A stretch of DNA of 64,000 nt from Humulus lupulus. Lineage: Eukaryota > Streptophyta > Magnoliopsida > Rosales > Cannabaceae. The stretch is taken from positions 79,239,696-79,303,695 of the forward strand of contig NC_084801.1 of the NCBI RefSeq assembly GCF_963169125.1, given 5' to 3'. Position 1 is the first letter of the stretch. The number at the start of each line of letters is the position of its first letter. The notes below the pieces were generated by a model, which saw only the letters and a list, made by a program, of their open reading frames with translations, was not told the origin of the DNA and made no database searches. Shown here in pieces: positions 44,214-55,327 of this stretch. The position numbers and the translations under genes were made by a program.

Positions 44214-44660
44214 TTACTTATCAAATAACTCCGGATACCAGCCTTGCATGTCCTCTTCTAACTCCCACGTTGCCTCGCGTTCAGAACTATTGCTCCATAG
44301 GACTTTGACTATAGGAAAGCTCTTGGACCGTAACTGCTTCATCCCTCTATCTAGGATGCTAACCGGTCGTTCCTCGTAACTTAAGTCTTTCTGGAGTGCT
44401 ATGGTATCGTACTTGAGGACATGAGATGGGTCTGACACATATTTGCGTAACATCGAGATGTGGAAGACGTTGTGACTATCGGCTAGTGCTGGCGGTAGGG
44501 CTAGTCTATACCGCAACTGTTCCCACTTTGTCCAAAATCTAAAAGGACCTATGAATCGGGGACTAAGCTTGCCTTTCTTTCCGAACCGCTTGACACTTTT
44601 CATAGGAGATATCTTGATCTCCAACTTGGAATTCCACATCGCGTCGCTTGGTATCCGCAT
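44214..44660 (-). pseudogene. N2 pol C-terminus with chromodomain
   Basis: The - strand frame contains the integrase GPY/F module (KRFGKKGKLSPRFIGPFRFW, YRLALPPALADSHNVFHISM, LRKYVSDPSHVLKY) and then a chromodomain-like end: RPVSILDRGMKQLRSKSFPI, VKVLWSNSSEREATWELEED, MQGWYPELF, stop at 44214. In the family such domains direct integration to particular chromatin. FRFWTKWEQLRYR suggests a small local frameshift against the family's FEILERIG-VAYR. The frame is separate from the integrase core upstream, so pol is broken. Confidence 0.85.
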
Positions 44661-45405
44661 ATCTTTTCTGACGGCTTTGAGCAGCCAGCATACGCTGTCA
44701 AATAAGCGTTACTGCTTCTTGAGCTTGTCTAACAGCTTCGGGCCTTAGAAGCTGCCTTTCTCCTACCTCGTCCTAGTGCAACGGTGATCGGTACCTTCGT
44801 CCATATAGTAACTCATAAGGTGCCATCCCGATCGTCGACTGGTAGTTGTTGTTGTATGAGAACTTGATCAGCAGTAAGTACTTGTTCCACGATCCTTCGA
44901 AATCAAATATAGACTCGCGTAACATATCCTCTAAGATCTTAATCGTACGCTCAGACTGCCCATCTGTCTGAGGATGGAAAGTTGTACTAAGGCTTAATTT
45001 AGTACCCATAGCTTGCTGTAAGCTTCTCCAAAATCTTGACATAAATGCTGATCCTCTATCTGATACTATCGTCTTGGGGATTCCATGCAATCGTACAATC
45101 TCTTGGATGTAGATGTCTGCATATTGGTCTGCCGTGCATGAAGTTCTAACAGGCAGAAAATGAGCCGACTTGGTTAGTCTATCTATTACTATCCAAGCGG
45201 AATCATGCTGCTTTTTCATCTTTGGTAGCCCTGTCACAAAATCCATGGCTATATCATCCCACTTCCATTTCGGTATGCTAAGTGGTTGCAATAATCCTGC
45301 AGGGCGCTGATGCTCCGCTTTCACTTGCTGGCATACGAGACACTTAGATACATACTCCGCTATGTCCTTTTTCATCCCTAGCCACCAATAGACTGCCTTG
45401 ATCAT
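44661..45405 (-). pseudogene. N2 integrase core
   Basis: The frame 44773-45405 holds YWWLGMKKDIAEYVSKCLVC (second half of the HHCC zinc module), then the catalytic core with all three acidic residues: WDDIAMDFVTGLP, TIVSDRGSAFMSRFW and HPQTDGQSERTIKILEDMLR, ending MAPYELLYGRRYRSPLH. The core on its own looks competent. It catalyses insertion of element cDNA into the chromosome. Frame breaks on both sides separate it from RNase H and the C-terminal module; 44661-44772 is the linker with a stop. Confidence 0.85.
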
Positions 45406-46158
45406 GAGTCATCTTGGTAGACCCTGGATGAACTGAATACAGGGTGCTGTGTGCTTCTTCCAGAATCGTCTTCTTAATACTTTGATCACTTGGCACGCAT
45501 ACCTGATCCTTATATCTCAATAAGCCTTGGCTAGATATTGAGAAATCTGTATTCTTGCCTTCTCCGACTGCTTCCATATGTGCTGTTAGCGTGTCATCTT
45601 GCCTCTGACCAATCTGTTATGTCCTCTAGCAGATTCGATTGGATAGACAAGTTAGCCAGCTTGCCTACAACCACTTCCATTCTGGCACTAATCAGCTCCT
45701 GCTGTAGCGGCTTCTCTATTTCGGCTAAAGCTGCTAAATTTCCATAACTTTTCCTACTAAGTGCATCGGAAACTACGTTCGCCTTCCCCGGGTGGTATAG
45801 GATTTCGAAATCGTAATCCCTTGCTAACTCCAACCACCGGCGCTGTCTCAAGTTAAGCTCCCTTTGAGTAAAGAAGTACTTTTAAACTCTTGTGGTCCGT
45901 ATAAATCTCACACCGTTCTCCGTAAAGATAATGGCGCCAGATTTTTAACGCAGAGACCACCGCTGCCAACTCCATAACGTGAGTTGGATAGAGTTGCTTA
46001 TACTCCTTCAACTTTCGTGAGGCGTACGCTATCTCCTTGTCGATTTGCATCAGTACGCATCCCAATCCTAGCTTTGATGCATCGCAGTAGACAACGAACT
46101 TGTCGTTGGGTGTTGGGACACTAAGTACTGGTGTTGAGCAAAGCTTATCCTTAAGCAA
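45406..46158 (-). pseudogene. N2 RNase H and integrase zinc region, frameshifted
   Basis: Three frames cover this stretch. 45853-46158: [50 protein letters not shown] then a shift (the T run in AAGTACTTTTAAACT). 45594-45851: [38 protein letters not shown]. 45344-45577: NTDFSISSQGLLRYKDQVCV, then HSTLYSVHPGSTKM of the HHCC module. RNase H removes the RNA strand during reverse transcription. At least two frameshifts make it non-functional as it stands. Confidence 0.85.
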
Positions 46159-46930
46159 CTGGAAGCTTTCTTCACACTTATCGTTCTAGTTAAACTTTTG
46201 TTGCTTCCGGGTCAGGTTGGTGAGTGGAGTGGCTATCTTAGAAAAGCCCTCTACAAACTTTCTATAATAACCTGCTAGCCCTAAGAAGCTTCTTACTTCC
46301 GACGCGTTCTTTGGTCTAGGCCAATCCTTCACGGCCTCTACCTTTGATGGATCTCCTGCAACTCCGTCTTTCGATATGATGTGCCTGAGGAACGCCACTT
46401 GCGAAAGCCAAAATTCGCATTTCTTGAACTTGTCGTAGAGTTGATGCTCGTTCAATCACGTCAAAATCATCCTCAATGTTCCTCGTGCTCTACTTCATCC
46501 TTGGAGTATACTAAGATATCGTCGATGAATACCACGACGAATTTATCTAAGTAATCCTTGAAGACCCTATTCATTAAGTCCATAAACGCGGCTGGTGCGT
46601 TAGTAAGACCAAAAGATATAACCAAGAACTCGTAATGTCCATAACGAGTCCTAAAGGCTGTCTTAGGAATATCTTCTCCCTTTACTTTGAGCTGATGATA
46701 CCCGGATCGTAGATCGATCTTTGAGAATACTGTCGCACCTCAGAGTTGATCAAACAAATCGTCGATCCGAGGTAGCGGGTACTTGTTCTTAATCGTTACT
46801 TTGTTCAGCTCATGATAGTCTATGCACATGCGCATACTTCTGTCCTTCTTCTTCACGAATAGTATCGGAGCTCCCCATGGTGAATGGCTTGACCTAATGA
46901 ACCCAAGTGTAGGAGTTCTTGTAGCTGCGT
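46159..46930 (-). pseudogene. N2 reverse transcriptase, frameshifted
   Basis: On the - strand the RT blocks are in order from 46930: [19 protein letters not shown] near 46830-46880, [11 protein letters not shown] near 46750, [17 protein letters not shown] near 46690, [20 protein letters not shown] near 46600 and the catalytic [13 protein letters not shown] near 46510-46545, with the FIDD box intact. The frame 46186-46455 continues as thumb ([40 protein letters not shown]). Breaks lie near 46460-46490, near 46740 and near 46905. Confidence 0.85.
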
Positions 46931-47640
46931 CTTTAACTACTTGAGTTCCGTAGGTGCCATCCGGTATGGTGCCTTAGAGATAGGCTCGGTGCCCGGTACT
47001 AATTCTATTGTGAAGTCTATTCCTCGATTTGGCGGCAGTCCTGGAAAGTCATCGGGAAATACCTCTGGAAATACTTGTATAACTCGAACATCTCCATCCT
47101 TAAGTGGCGTCTCCCTTTCCACGTTCGTGATGCTGGCTAAGAACGCTTGACATCCTTTCTCTATCCTTTGTTGAGCTTTGAGAGATGACACTAACGGGGT
47201 GCGTAATCCTGAAGCTTGTCCCATGAAGCATCGTCTCTGGCCGTCAGGAGTCTCGAACATCACCTTCTTGCGTTTGCTGTCGATCGTTGCGCCATGCCGT
47301 GCTAGCTAATCCATGCCTAGTATTACGTCGAAGTCCTTGATCACTAGCTCTATCAGGTCTCCTTCTAGTTCTATGTCCTCAATCTTGATCGGTACGCCTC
47401 GTACTATTCATGATGATAGAACTACTTTGCCTGAAGGCAACTCGGTTACAAACCTAGTTCTAAATCTTTCACTAGGTTTGTCTAGTTTTTCTTTCAATCC
47501 TAACGAGATATACGAGTATACTGCTACCAATCAAGTGATACTAGAACATATACTATCGAGGATAGAAATCTGACCTGTAAATCCTTGTTACTAGCATGGC
47601 TTCCTCCTTGGGTCAAGGCAAAAGACTTTGGTCTGGAACC
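46931..47640 (-). pseudogene. N2 protease and protease-RT linker, decayed
   Basis: The frame 46937-47263 reads [40 protein letters not shown], the linker normally found before RT. Upstream, traces of protease remain: VIKDFDVILGMD then a stop near 47310 (Trp to stop) and ILDSICSSI near 47550, where the active site DSGASHSF would be. From gag (47646) to the protease start there is only about 80 bp, so the zinc knuckle normally present in between is missing. Confidence 0.75.
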
Positions 47641-47645
47641 ATCGT

Positions 47646-48478
47646 TTAATCCTTCTTCTCCTCATTAACATTCCTCTGAATCCTTTTTACTTCTATTGCC
47701 GTTTCTAGAACATTGGCATAGGTAGTTGTTTTCAGGTTTGCTGACTTAACCGCTAATTCCATCTTTGGTCTAAGTCCTCTGACGAACTTGGTCAACCTCG
47801 TAAAGTCGGTTGGGACCAACTCTGGTGCAAACTTGACTAATCTGTTGAACTGACGAGCATATTCTTCTACCATTAGCGATGACTGCCGAGGTGTAATACT
47901 TCTTGTGGAACGGCTCCACAAATCTTGTCCATATCATGGTGGTGACATCGTTAGTCTGCTGAACTAAGTCCCACCATATTCTGGCATCCTTCCTGAGTAA
48001 TGACGAGATATGCGGTCCGTATTACTGAGGTTCATGTGCGTAAGAATTGGTTTCACATTCCTTAGCCACTCTTCTGCCTCAAAGGGGTCTATAGTCCCTT
48101 CGAAGTTTGGAGCATGCTGCTTGCGGAACCTCTCATACACTGACTCCGTATTCGGTACTGGATGTGGCGCGTAGTTCGTCACTGGCCATCCCCCATATGG
48201 ACCAACTTGTTGGGGTGCTAGGGCCATTTGTTGTAGCTGCGGCTGCGGTTGCGGCGGAGGCTGAGGCTGAGTCTGCGCCTGTTGACGTTGTTGCTGCAAG
48301 AGTTCCTCGACTTGTTGTCGCCGTCTAGCGATTTCCGCGGTGTTGTCAGCTGACGGTGTCGGCGCGTTGCGGCTAGTAGTAGCACGCACTCCTCTTCTGC
48401 GAACTGGAGGGCATCATTGGTCGTTGGAACAACATTGGAGGTGTTTTCGTTGGTGCGTGCAGATCTTCGGAGCGACAT
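47646..48478 (-). pseudogene. N2 gag
   Basis: ATG at 48478 (MSLRRSARTNENTSNVVPTT) opens gag. A Gln/Pro-rich stretch follows in a shifted frame (QQQRQQAQTQPQPPPQPQPQ), then the capsid domain: VYERFRKQHAPNFEGTIDPF, EAEEWLRNVKPILTHMNLSN (47964-48389), and, after a break near 47930-47964, EEYARQFNRLVKFAPELVPT, FVRGLRPKMELAVKSANLKT, YANVLETAIEVKR (47646-47921), then a stop. It is the same family of gag as H2 but distinct in sequence. There are at least two frame changes, and no zinc knuckle follows. Confidence 0.85.
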
Positions 48479-49009
48479 CTTCACCAAAAGTTCTAACAGT
48501 CGAGAACTTGTTAGAACTTACCCTAATAGGCTCTAAGGCAAAAATTTATTCTAAAACAAACATATCTCGGACCTATCTATTATGACTTCTTATGAAAAAT
48601 TATATAGGTCTTTATTCATTATTAGAGTGGGTTTCTATACTTAGAAAAACAAGTCACCTTTATTTTCTAAGTGTGTTTCTAATCATCCTATATGACTTAA
48701 TTCTCAGGCTCGAAACTTATCTTTGTTCCAAAGTTAACTATATTGAGGGAGGGCTGGGATCAGTAAAATCGTTCCCACTACTAAGGCCCCCTAACTCTCA
48801 ATAAGGAAACTTGGTTCATTGATTTGTATCCACCCTCACTGAACTTAGTCATTATTCATTTTATTTATTACTTATTATGATTGCGAAAATAAAATCAAAC
48901 TCATACATGATGATAAAATAACATGAAATTAATTTGGAAAAAAAAATTTCACTTATTACAATCATAAAATAAAGAAATAAACAAAACAAACAATGAAAAA
49001 CTAGCTATT
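48479..49009. other. N2 spacer between leader ORF and gag
   Basis: Non-coding 530 bp with AT-rich runs. On the + strand a 70-81 codon frame exists but shows nothing recognisable. Confidence 0.5.
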
Positions 49010-49477
49010 CTAAAACTCGGGATCTTCTACATCCGATCCTTCATCTAGCATATCATCATCTATCTCCTTATAATCATCATTGTCTTGAGCCTCAAAATTT
49101 CCTCGGGGAAGATTCAAGAAGATCCTATGTTGTTGCTCATTAGTGAATTGAAACTCTAAATCATAGGTGAACTTAAGTATGAGAGAATAATATCTTAGGG
49201 CTGCTTGTAAGTCATCATCATTATTTATATTCTCCCATATTTCTTCTAAAGTTAAAATTGCTGAAGGAAAATCTTTTAAAAGCCTAATTACTAGGACATA
49301 TTGTTCTGCAGCTCTCATCATGATTTTCTTAGACTCTTGAAGGTGACCTATCTCTTTGTGGAACAAGATCAATCTTCGAGTGATCTTTTCTAGTGCTCCT
49401 ACGGTGTTCCTTGGCTCCCTTATTCTTTTTAAAGCCTTAATGGCTCGGATATCCTCATTGCTTAAAGCTCCGTTCAT
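49010..49477 (-). CDS. N2 leader ORF, 155 aa, unknown function
   Basis: ATG at 49477, stop at 49010, between the primer site (49611-49630) and gag (ATG 48478). The protein is intact although gag-pol around it has many breaks. Residues 1-110 look helical and charged (NEDIRAIKALKRIREPRNTV, ITRRLILFHKEIGHLQESKK, AILTLEEIWENINNDDDLQA). The end is very acidic (DNDDYKEIDDDMLDEGSDVE). There is no signal peptide, membrane segment, or Cys/His motif. I do not recognise the family. Its place and acidic tail recall the broken H1 leader ORF (2473-3105). It might be expressed from the full-length RNA as an upstream ORF, which would affect gag translation. The AT content and amino-acid mix are compatible with a real protein, but chance cannot be excluded. 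Confidence 0.55.
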   Translation of the reverse strand: MNGALSNEDIRAIKALKRIREPRNTVGALEKITRRLILFHKEIGHLQESKKIMMRAAEQYVLVIRLLKDFPSAILTLEEIWENINNDDDLQAALRYYSLILKFTYDLEFQFTNEQQHRIFLNLPRGNFEAQDNDDYKEIDDDMLDEGSDVEDPEF

Positions 49478-49610
49478 TCTTAACTGAAAACAAAAACACT
49501 AAAGGTGTTAGCTATACATAATAAGTAAAGTAACTTGTAACCTAAACACTTACTTGGCGGTCCGATTCGGAGCTTTGAGCGTGTGTATCAAGGAGAACTT
49601 CATGCAAAGG

Positions 49611-49630
49611 AACCGTTGCTCTGATACCAA
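49611..49630 (-). other. N2 primer binding site (initiator tRNA-Met)
   Basis: On the - strand TTGGTATCAGAGCAACGGTT, one base from the LTR end CATTACA. It matches the plant tRNA-Met primer site TGGTATCAGAGC exactly. Confidence 0.9.
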
Positions 49631-49631
49631 C

Positions 49632-51515
49632 TGTAATGACCCACTAATCTAGACTCTTGGACCATTATCGAACTATACATATAAATTCTTACTAAAACAT
49701 ACATTTGCGAAAAAACCATAATTTAATATAAACTTGTAGAAACAAATGTTACTTTCATAAAATTAAGTAGGATATGGGTACCCATTGTCTTTAAAACAAA
49801 AATAACTTAAGGTAAAAAGAGTTACATAGACAATGCGGAAAATACATTTAAAACCATAAAAAAACATAAACAAGACTACATCCTCGAATCGAATAACGCT
49901 CGGCTCCTTGACTCCATTCACCATCGATACACATCCTCTAAGCGTCACGAATCTTTCCGCCTCTAAAGCTTATTTCCTGCACATAAACAAAAATGAATGA
50001 GCCTAATGCCCAGCAAGGAAAAATCTAACACATAGTCATACACATCAATTTCATAATAACGTAAAGACATATCATAACACTTAATACATACACTTATTAT
50101 AATGGCCATTATTACTTGGGGTCCCATAGACTAAACAAGCTTATGCCCATGAGATTAGTGGGGTCCTACTAGCTAACTAGGCATATGCCCACAATCTTTT
50201 TGGGGTCTTGTTAGTCAAATAGGGCATAAGCCCAAGCCTACAACAAACACATGTATAACATATTCATAACATAACACATAAGATAACATAAACATAAACA
50301 TATAGATTCTAGCCTATTTTCCTTACCAAAGTTACTGGGATATGATGGACTGAGTTGGGACTTTTGGAACACTCCTAAAACCATAATGAACAAGAGTGAG
50401 TCTAAAGAAGGAAAAGAGATGAAATGAAAGGGATGGAAAGACTAAACCATTGAAAGTCACACTTACCAAACTTATGTGCTTCAAGAACTTAGATCCCCTA
50501 ACCAAAATGAAGATTAAGGTTAGAGATTGAGTAGAAGACTATGAGGAAGAAAATAACATAATACAGAAATGAACTAGAGTTTTCGTTACCTCAAAGACTT
50601 GTAAGAGAGATCTACACCACAACCGAAATACTATAGAATCTCACTTCCCAAAGTGTTTGATAAGCTTATGATGTTTAAGCTTATGATTTCCCAAACCAGG
50701 TGTTTACACTCTCACACTCACTTAGCACTAGCAGCTTCTGAACTTAGAGTAAAAGGTGAATAATGGCTGGGTACTAGGTCCTATTTATAGAGTTTGGAAA
50801 TGAAAGTATCTTGATTTTACTTGAATAAAAATAATGGCTTTTTAGGTGAAAATCATTTGAATAATCGTTCAGCAGAGGCTGAAGACTCGTTCAAAAGATG
50901 CTGGACTGTTGAAGGAGTTTGAATGGCTGAAAGGAAATGAATTCAAAAGAGTTTGAAAACATGCTGGTGGAGGCGATATATCGCCTGGACCACTGTTCCC
51001 GAGGCGACCGTGCATCGATTCATGTTTTCCGTATCTACGTGCTGCGATATATCGCCCCCTATAGCTGCGATTTATCGGCATACGCTGAATATTTAAACAC
51101 GAAATTACACAATTTTAGCTAAGTTTGAATGGGTAAACAGCCTTGACTAAGCCCTCAACGTATTCAAAGCTGCTGACTGACCCTATAACATTCAAACTTT
51201 ACTCCTTATTAAATTTAATCCTCAAAAATACTTAATCCTTAATCACCATTCATAACATGTGCTTAAAATCCTATTGGTTGATATCTAAACCTTATAGTAT
51301 AATAAATATAATCCTTAATATCAGTCACATTAATCAAACCTTAGGTTAACTTAATATTCTTAAACTATAGATTAAGCTTAGAAAATTTATAAGTACTACT
51401 ATGAGTGTCCAAATAATTCCCGGTCTGAACCAAAAATCTACAGTTACAAAGATAATGCTATAAATACTATCATACTATTATCTATCTTAGCTAAGTAAAG
51501 TTCTTGGACTCTACA
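49632..51515 (-). repeat. N2 right LTR (5' LTR)
   Basis: TGTAATGACC...GACTCTACA, 1884 bp, paired with 42293-44177. TATA box at 50782-50789 (- strand); palindromes from 50971. Confidence 0.95.
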
Positions 51516-51520
51516 GGATT
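51516..51520. repeat. Target-site duplication of N2, right copy (GGATT)
   Basis: Exact match to 42288-42292. Confidence 0.95.
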
Positions 51521-51698
51521 TGGTCCAGTATTTAGTGCTATTACTATCATACTGTCGAAGCTCTTCATCTATTTAGTGCAGTATAGTTTCCATTTTGGCA
51601 AACATCTGTTGCCAATTCTGTGGGGCAGGTGGAGGGTCCTGACCCTGGTTGTCATCCTCGGCCCTACTGCCGCGAAGTCTAGATGATTGTCGAGGCAT
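51521..51698 (-). pseudogene. H2 gag N-terminus
   Basis: ATG at 51698: MPRQSSRLRGSRAEDDNQGQ, then DPPPAPQNWQQMFAKMETIL and a stop. This is the basic, low-complexity N-terminus typical of chromovirus gag. It lies about 330 bp from the H2 primer site and is separated from the rest of gag by N2. Confidence 0.75.
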
Positions 51699-52032
51699 CT
51701 CAATAATATGCCTGCAATCAACGACGCCGCTCATTAGGCATGATAACAACATCCAAAACCACCTCCAATTAACAACCACCAACCATAACAACAATCCATA
51801 GTACACAAATAGCATACAACACACAAGGGGCCATGCCCTAGCATCATGCATGTTTACTCATTCATCATGCTCTATATAAAATAATCAGGCAAAGAAGGCA
51901 TTTAAACACATAATCAAGAGTATAATTCAATCATTACCAACCAACCCTAACTCGAGCTTGTCACTGGCAGCGAGCGTACATGTTCGGTCAATCTCCAGGA
52001 ACCATAAACCTTTACTCGCTCTAATACCAATT
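51699..52032 (-). other. H2 leader and primer binding site
   Basis: The non-coding leader is collinear with N1's (GAGCTTGTCACTG-CAGCGAGCGTACA). The primer site on the - strand, TTGGTATTAGAGCGAG (52015-52030), lies next to the LTR. No leader ORF like that of N2 is visible. Confidence 0.7.
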
Positions 52033-53666
52033 TGAAACGCCCTACTTCCTTAGAGTCATTACTAAGTTATATTTAAAATGAGCAATTAACTCACTAATCG
52101 AGGTTTTAGGTAAACCGTGTAGCTAAAATGTAATAGATTTTATATAATTTGAAAATGTCACCATTCATTGAAATTATAAAGCGTTATACATTTGGGATCC
52201 CAAAATACTATTTATAAATATTTACAGCTGAAAAAATGATTAAAGTCGACTAAATGACAAAATTAATTTTAGTACAAAACATCTCCCAAAAATACCCCTG
52301 GCCATGGCAGCCAAGCAGGCCGAACATGTACACGTTGCTTCACGCTCTCCATAATAATGGTTGATCGACCTTTCCCTTGCCCTTACTTGCACCACAGAGC
52401 ACCCGTGAGCCGAAGCCCAGCAAGAAAACTCCGCACAAGAAATCAACATATGCACTACTATTAATCAGTATATAACAAAACCGCCAACAGGCTAAACACA
52501 TAACGGCCATGCCATCCCAGGCGCTTTACCAGGCCCTGGGTTCGAGGTCTACACCGTGAGGATATCCCAGGTATCCAATAGGGGTCTCATCCTGGCAACT
52601 TACACTCTGCATGCTTAACACTACTCCCAACCCCTTGCCATACTTGGCCTTGCACTCCACGTGCTTGATGTCGTTCCCGGCCCTTTGTCATACTCGGCCC
52701 TTGTTATACATTTATAGATATGCAACACATAGCATAAACGTAACAAACACTTAAACAAATACAAGCATACACAACAGGGCTACGCCATGCATCACAAACA
52801 CATAGGGTCGTGCCCTGCGACACAAATTATAGGGCCACGCCCTGCTCTATGGGTACATCAATTTTATTATCTGTGTCCCGAGCATTCCAAGCACCGATTT
52901 CCCGAGCATAGTCCTCTAGTCTAAGCCTCCTAAAATCCTAGTAACAATGTATCAACAACATCCATCCGTCAAGTTCTAATCCATTAAATAACTTTGGGTT
53001 ATAATTCTAGTCTCTGGGATCTTGAATTCTATTGGGTTCCCATGCCAAAAATCCATCCCGAGCCTTAACTCTTGGGTTCACGAGCCAAAAATCCATAAAT
53101 GACCAACACTTTGAACTAGGGTCGCGGCCCAGCACCCTAAGGGCCGCGGCATGCCTCGAACCAGAGGAAACATTCCTCCCTGCTGGGAGGAGCGAGCCGC
53201 GACATGCCCTTCCTAGGGTTGCGGTGCGCCTAAAGAATAGAGGCCTCCCCAGGCCTTCACGCACTTGCACCTCCAAACCTAGAAAACTTCCATTTTTCCT
53301 GCATTTCCTTCCAGCCAATCCTTCAAAAATCATCCCAACTCAATATCTAAACCCAGAATTAGGCTTGGACTTCCCTACCACACCATCTAGGTTCCATAAC
53401 AAGTCCAAAAAAGTCATATAAACTCAGCCCATAACTAAACTTTACTCAAGAATCTTGTTCACATGCAACTTACAATTTTAACATAAACTCAAGGAATTAG
53501 TGTTAGGCTCCTTACCTTAATGATGAATTCAAGCTTACACTTACTCTTCCCAAGCACCAAGCCTTAGATTTCTAGTATAGAATCTTTCAAAATCAAGCAC
53601 CAAGGAGAGAAGTGCTGAACCGACTAAGAGAAGAGAAGCTGAGAATTTGTTTCCTTTTACATAGTT
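52033..53666 (-). repeat. H2 5' LTR, cut by CACTA insertion
   Basis: TGAAACGCCCTACTTCC onward is collinear with 33508-35210. At 53666 the match breaks: ...TTTTACATAGTT here against TTTTACTTAGTTCCAGCAG in the 3' LTR. GC-rich palindrome remnants lie at 53120-53240. Confidence 0.88.
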
Positions 53667-55327
53667 CACTACAAGAAAAAACAGTATTCATAACACTTAA
53701 AAACTGCTAACCGGAACTATTGATAACACTTCTAAAAATGCTAACATAGCCCCTGTTATTAAAAGTCCAGTGTTTTCTATAACAGTATTTGAATGTTATG
53801 TTCGGTGTTATCTTAAACTATTCAATAACACATTTTAAGGTGTTATAATATTCAAATAATAACATTTAGATAGAGTTTTTGGTTATAAATTTGAAGTTTA
53901 ATCTTATACTTTTTTCATAACACTTTTCAACAGTTACATTTGATTATTTTGATAACATTTTTAGTTTGTTATATTATATAAACCATAACGATTTTTTACG
54001 CTTATAATATGTTTTTAAATCATAACATATAGTAATAAAATTTTAAATTTTATTTTGATAAGTACACTTATATGGTTTTTTTTTAATTAAAATATTTTCA
54101 TTATTGTATTTTGATAAAAAAAAAAATCAAAATTAATCATAAAATGTAATTCTCAATAGATTGATAAACCATAAGTATTACATTAAACAAAAACTAATTC
54201 AAACCATGAATGTGTCTACTTCATGAGATCTTAGTTCTAACTTAAGTTTGAAAGGACAACATAATAAAGTTTTATAATCTTGAACAATTTTTACTTCAAA
54301 AATGAAAAATAGAAACATTACAAGATACACAAAAGTAAACCAAACTTGCTCCATCCTTCAATTCATCATCCTTTGTGCACTTGTCTTTGTTGTGAGTCCA
54401 TTTGCTTAGCTACAACAAAATTTAAATAATTAATGCCTCAACTAAACTAAAAGAGTACATAAAAAAAGTTAATTACCTAATTATAACTTTATCAGCTGAC
54501 CATGCAATTATATATTATAACTTTATTTTTCATCTATCTTGTGTTTAATATAAGAAAATAAAACCTAATAAGTACCAAGAATTTGAATAAATGTTTATGA
54601 CAAAAAAAATTCAGTTGTCATCGAGACAGTACCTGAGGCCTGAAGCATCAGACTGAAGCATCAATAGCAGCATCATTGTATTCAGTAATAGGAGAAATTA
54701 TTGGCTGGGTCTGGGGTGGAGTAAAGAATGGTACACTGCTCTCTTCTCGAGGTGGGAATTCAACTCCAGCAGCCTGTGATATATTTATTTATACATAGAT
54801 TACTTAGAATACTTTATTATAAAAGTGAGTTAAGAAATCAAAATAGGTTCCTTTCCAAATACTGTAGTAGCACATTAGCTATAAAAACTCTAAACAGAAA
54901 AAGGAACACATAGAATTAATACAACCCATCCAAACACAGACGCAAAACATTCATCATAACTTAAGCATCAAGGACAACACTAAGGGATTCAATTTCAACA
55001 TATATATACCTTGTAGGCTAGTATAACCATGTATAACTAACATTCACATTCATCTGCAACCCATGCTATTGAAGCAACTGCTTATGAGCAAATAAAAAGA
55101 AAAGGCCAGTTAAGCAGTGGCTGGACAAATTTAAATATATGTAGGCAGCGAATGAAAATAATATGAAGTAACTCAATTTCTTAATTGAATGAAGGTGAAA
55201 TAAAAAGCTTAACACCTTGAATTTGATCCAGACTAAGTGTTTCTAAGTTATAATATAGTGGCCAAAGTTATAAATAAAAAGTACAAGAATCTATACACAC
55301 ATGTTAATGAAATTAACACATGCCTAC
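53667..55327. mobile_element. CACTA (En/Spm) transposon, one end
   Basis: CACTACAAGAAAAAAC at 53667 is the standard plant CACTA terminal inverted repeat. The expected 3-bp TSD would be GTT (53664-53666). The next 400 bp contain about 15 copies of ATAACA/TGTTAT in both orientations (for example 53691, 53730, 53828, 53842, 53927), the usual subterminal repeats bound by a CACTA-encoded protein. The element is then interrupted by the Athila insertion at 55328; the other end is outside the window. No transposase core is visible in the part present. Confidence 0.8.
54648..54773 (-). CDS. Possible last exon of a CACTA gene
   Basis: On the - strand, after a splice acceptor (ATATCACAG|GCTGCTGG), 41 codons run to a TGA at 54648: AAGVEFPPREESSVPFFTPP, QTQPIISPITEYNDAAIDAS, V. 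The composition (Pro, Ser, acidic) is unlike the AT-rich surroundings. Transcription would run toward the 53667 terminus. A second exon-like piece lies at about 54350-54415 (- strand TTGTAG|CTAAGCAAATGGAC, then HNKDKCTKDDELKDG). Which CACTA protein this belongs to is unknown. Confidence 0.35.
   Translation of the reverse strand, partial: AAGVEFPPREESSVPFFTPPQTQPIISPITEYNDAAIDASV

Larger units (their letters stand above)
42293..51515 (-). mobile_element. N2: complete Tekay-like chromovirus inserted in H2 gag
   Basis: The 9.2-kb element has LTRs 42293-44177 and 49632-51515, TSD GGATT, a good tRNA-Met primer site and a polypurine tract. The - strand holds, from right to left, a leader ORF, gag, protease, RT, RNase H, integrase and chromodomain, with several frameshifts and stops. 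LTRs differ at roughly 20-25 positions by eye (about 1.2 %), so it is older than N3 but much younger than H1 and H2. Confidence 0.95.
33508..53666 (-). mobile_element. H2: family A chromovirus, split by S2 and N2
   Basis: The element is on the - strand: 3' LTR at 33508-38134 (with S2 inside), pol and gag from 38135 to 42287, N2 inserted in gag, gag start at 51698, primer site at 52015-52030, 5' LTR from 52033 to the CACTA insertion at 53667. LTRs are of the same family as N1, S1 and S2. Pol shows Tekay/Del-type order with the conserved SPRFVGPFEIL region. Removing S2, N2 and their TSDs gives an ordinary element. The right end of its 5' LTR lies beyond the CACTA insertion, so its TSD cannot be checked. 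Confidence 0.88.
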
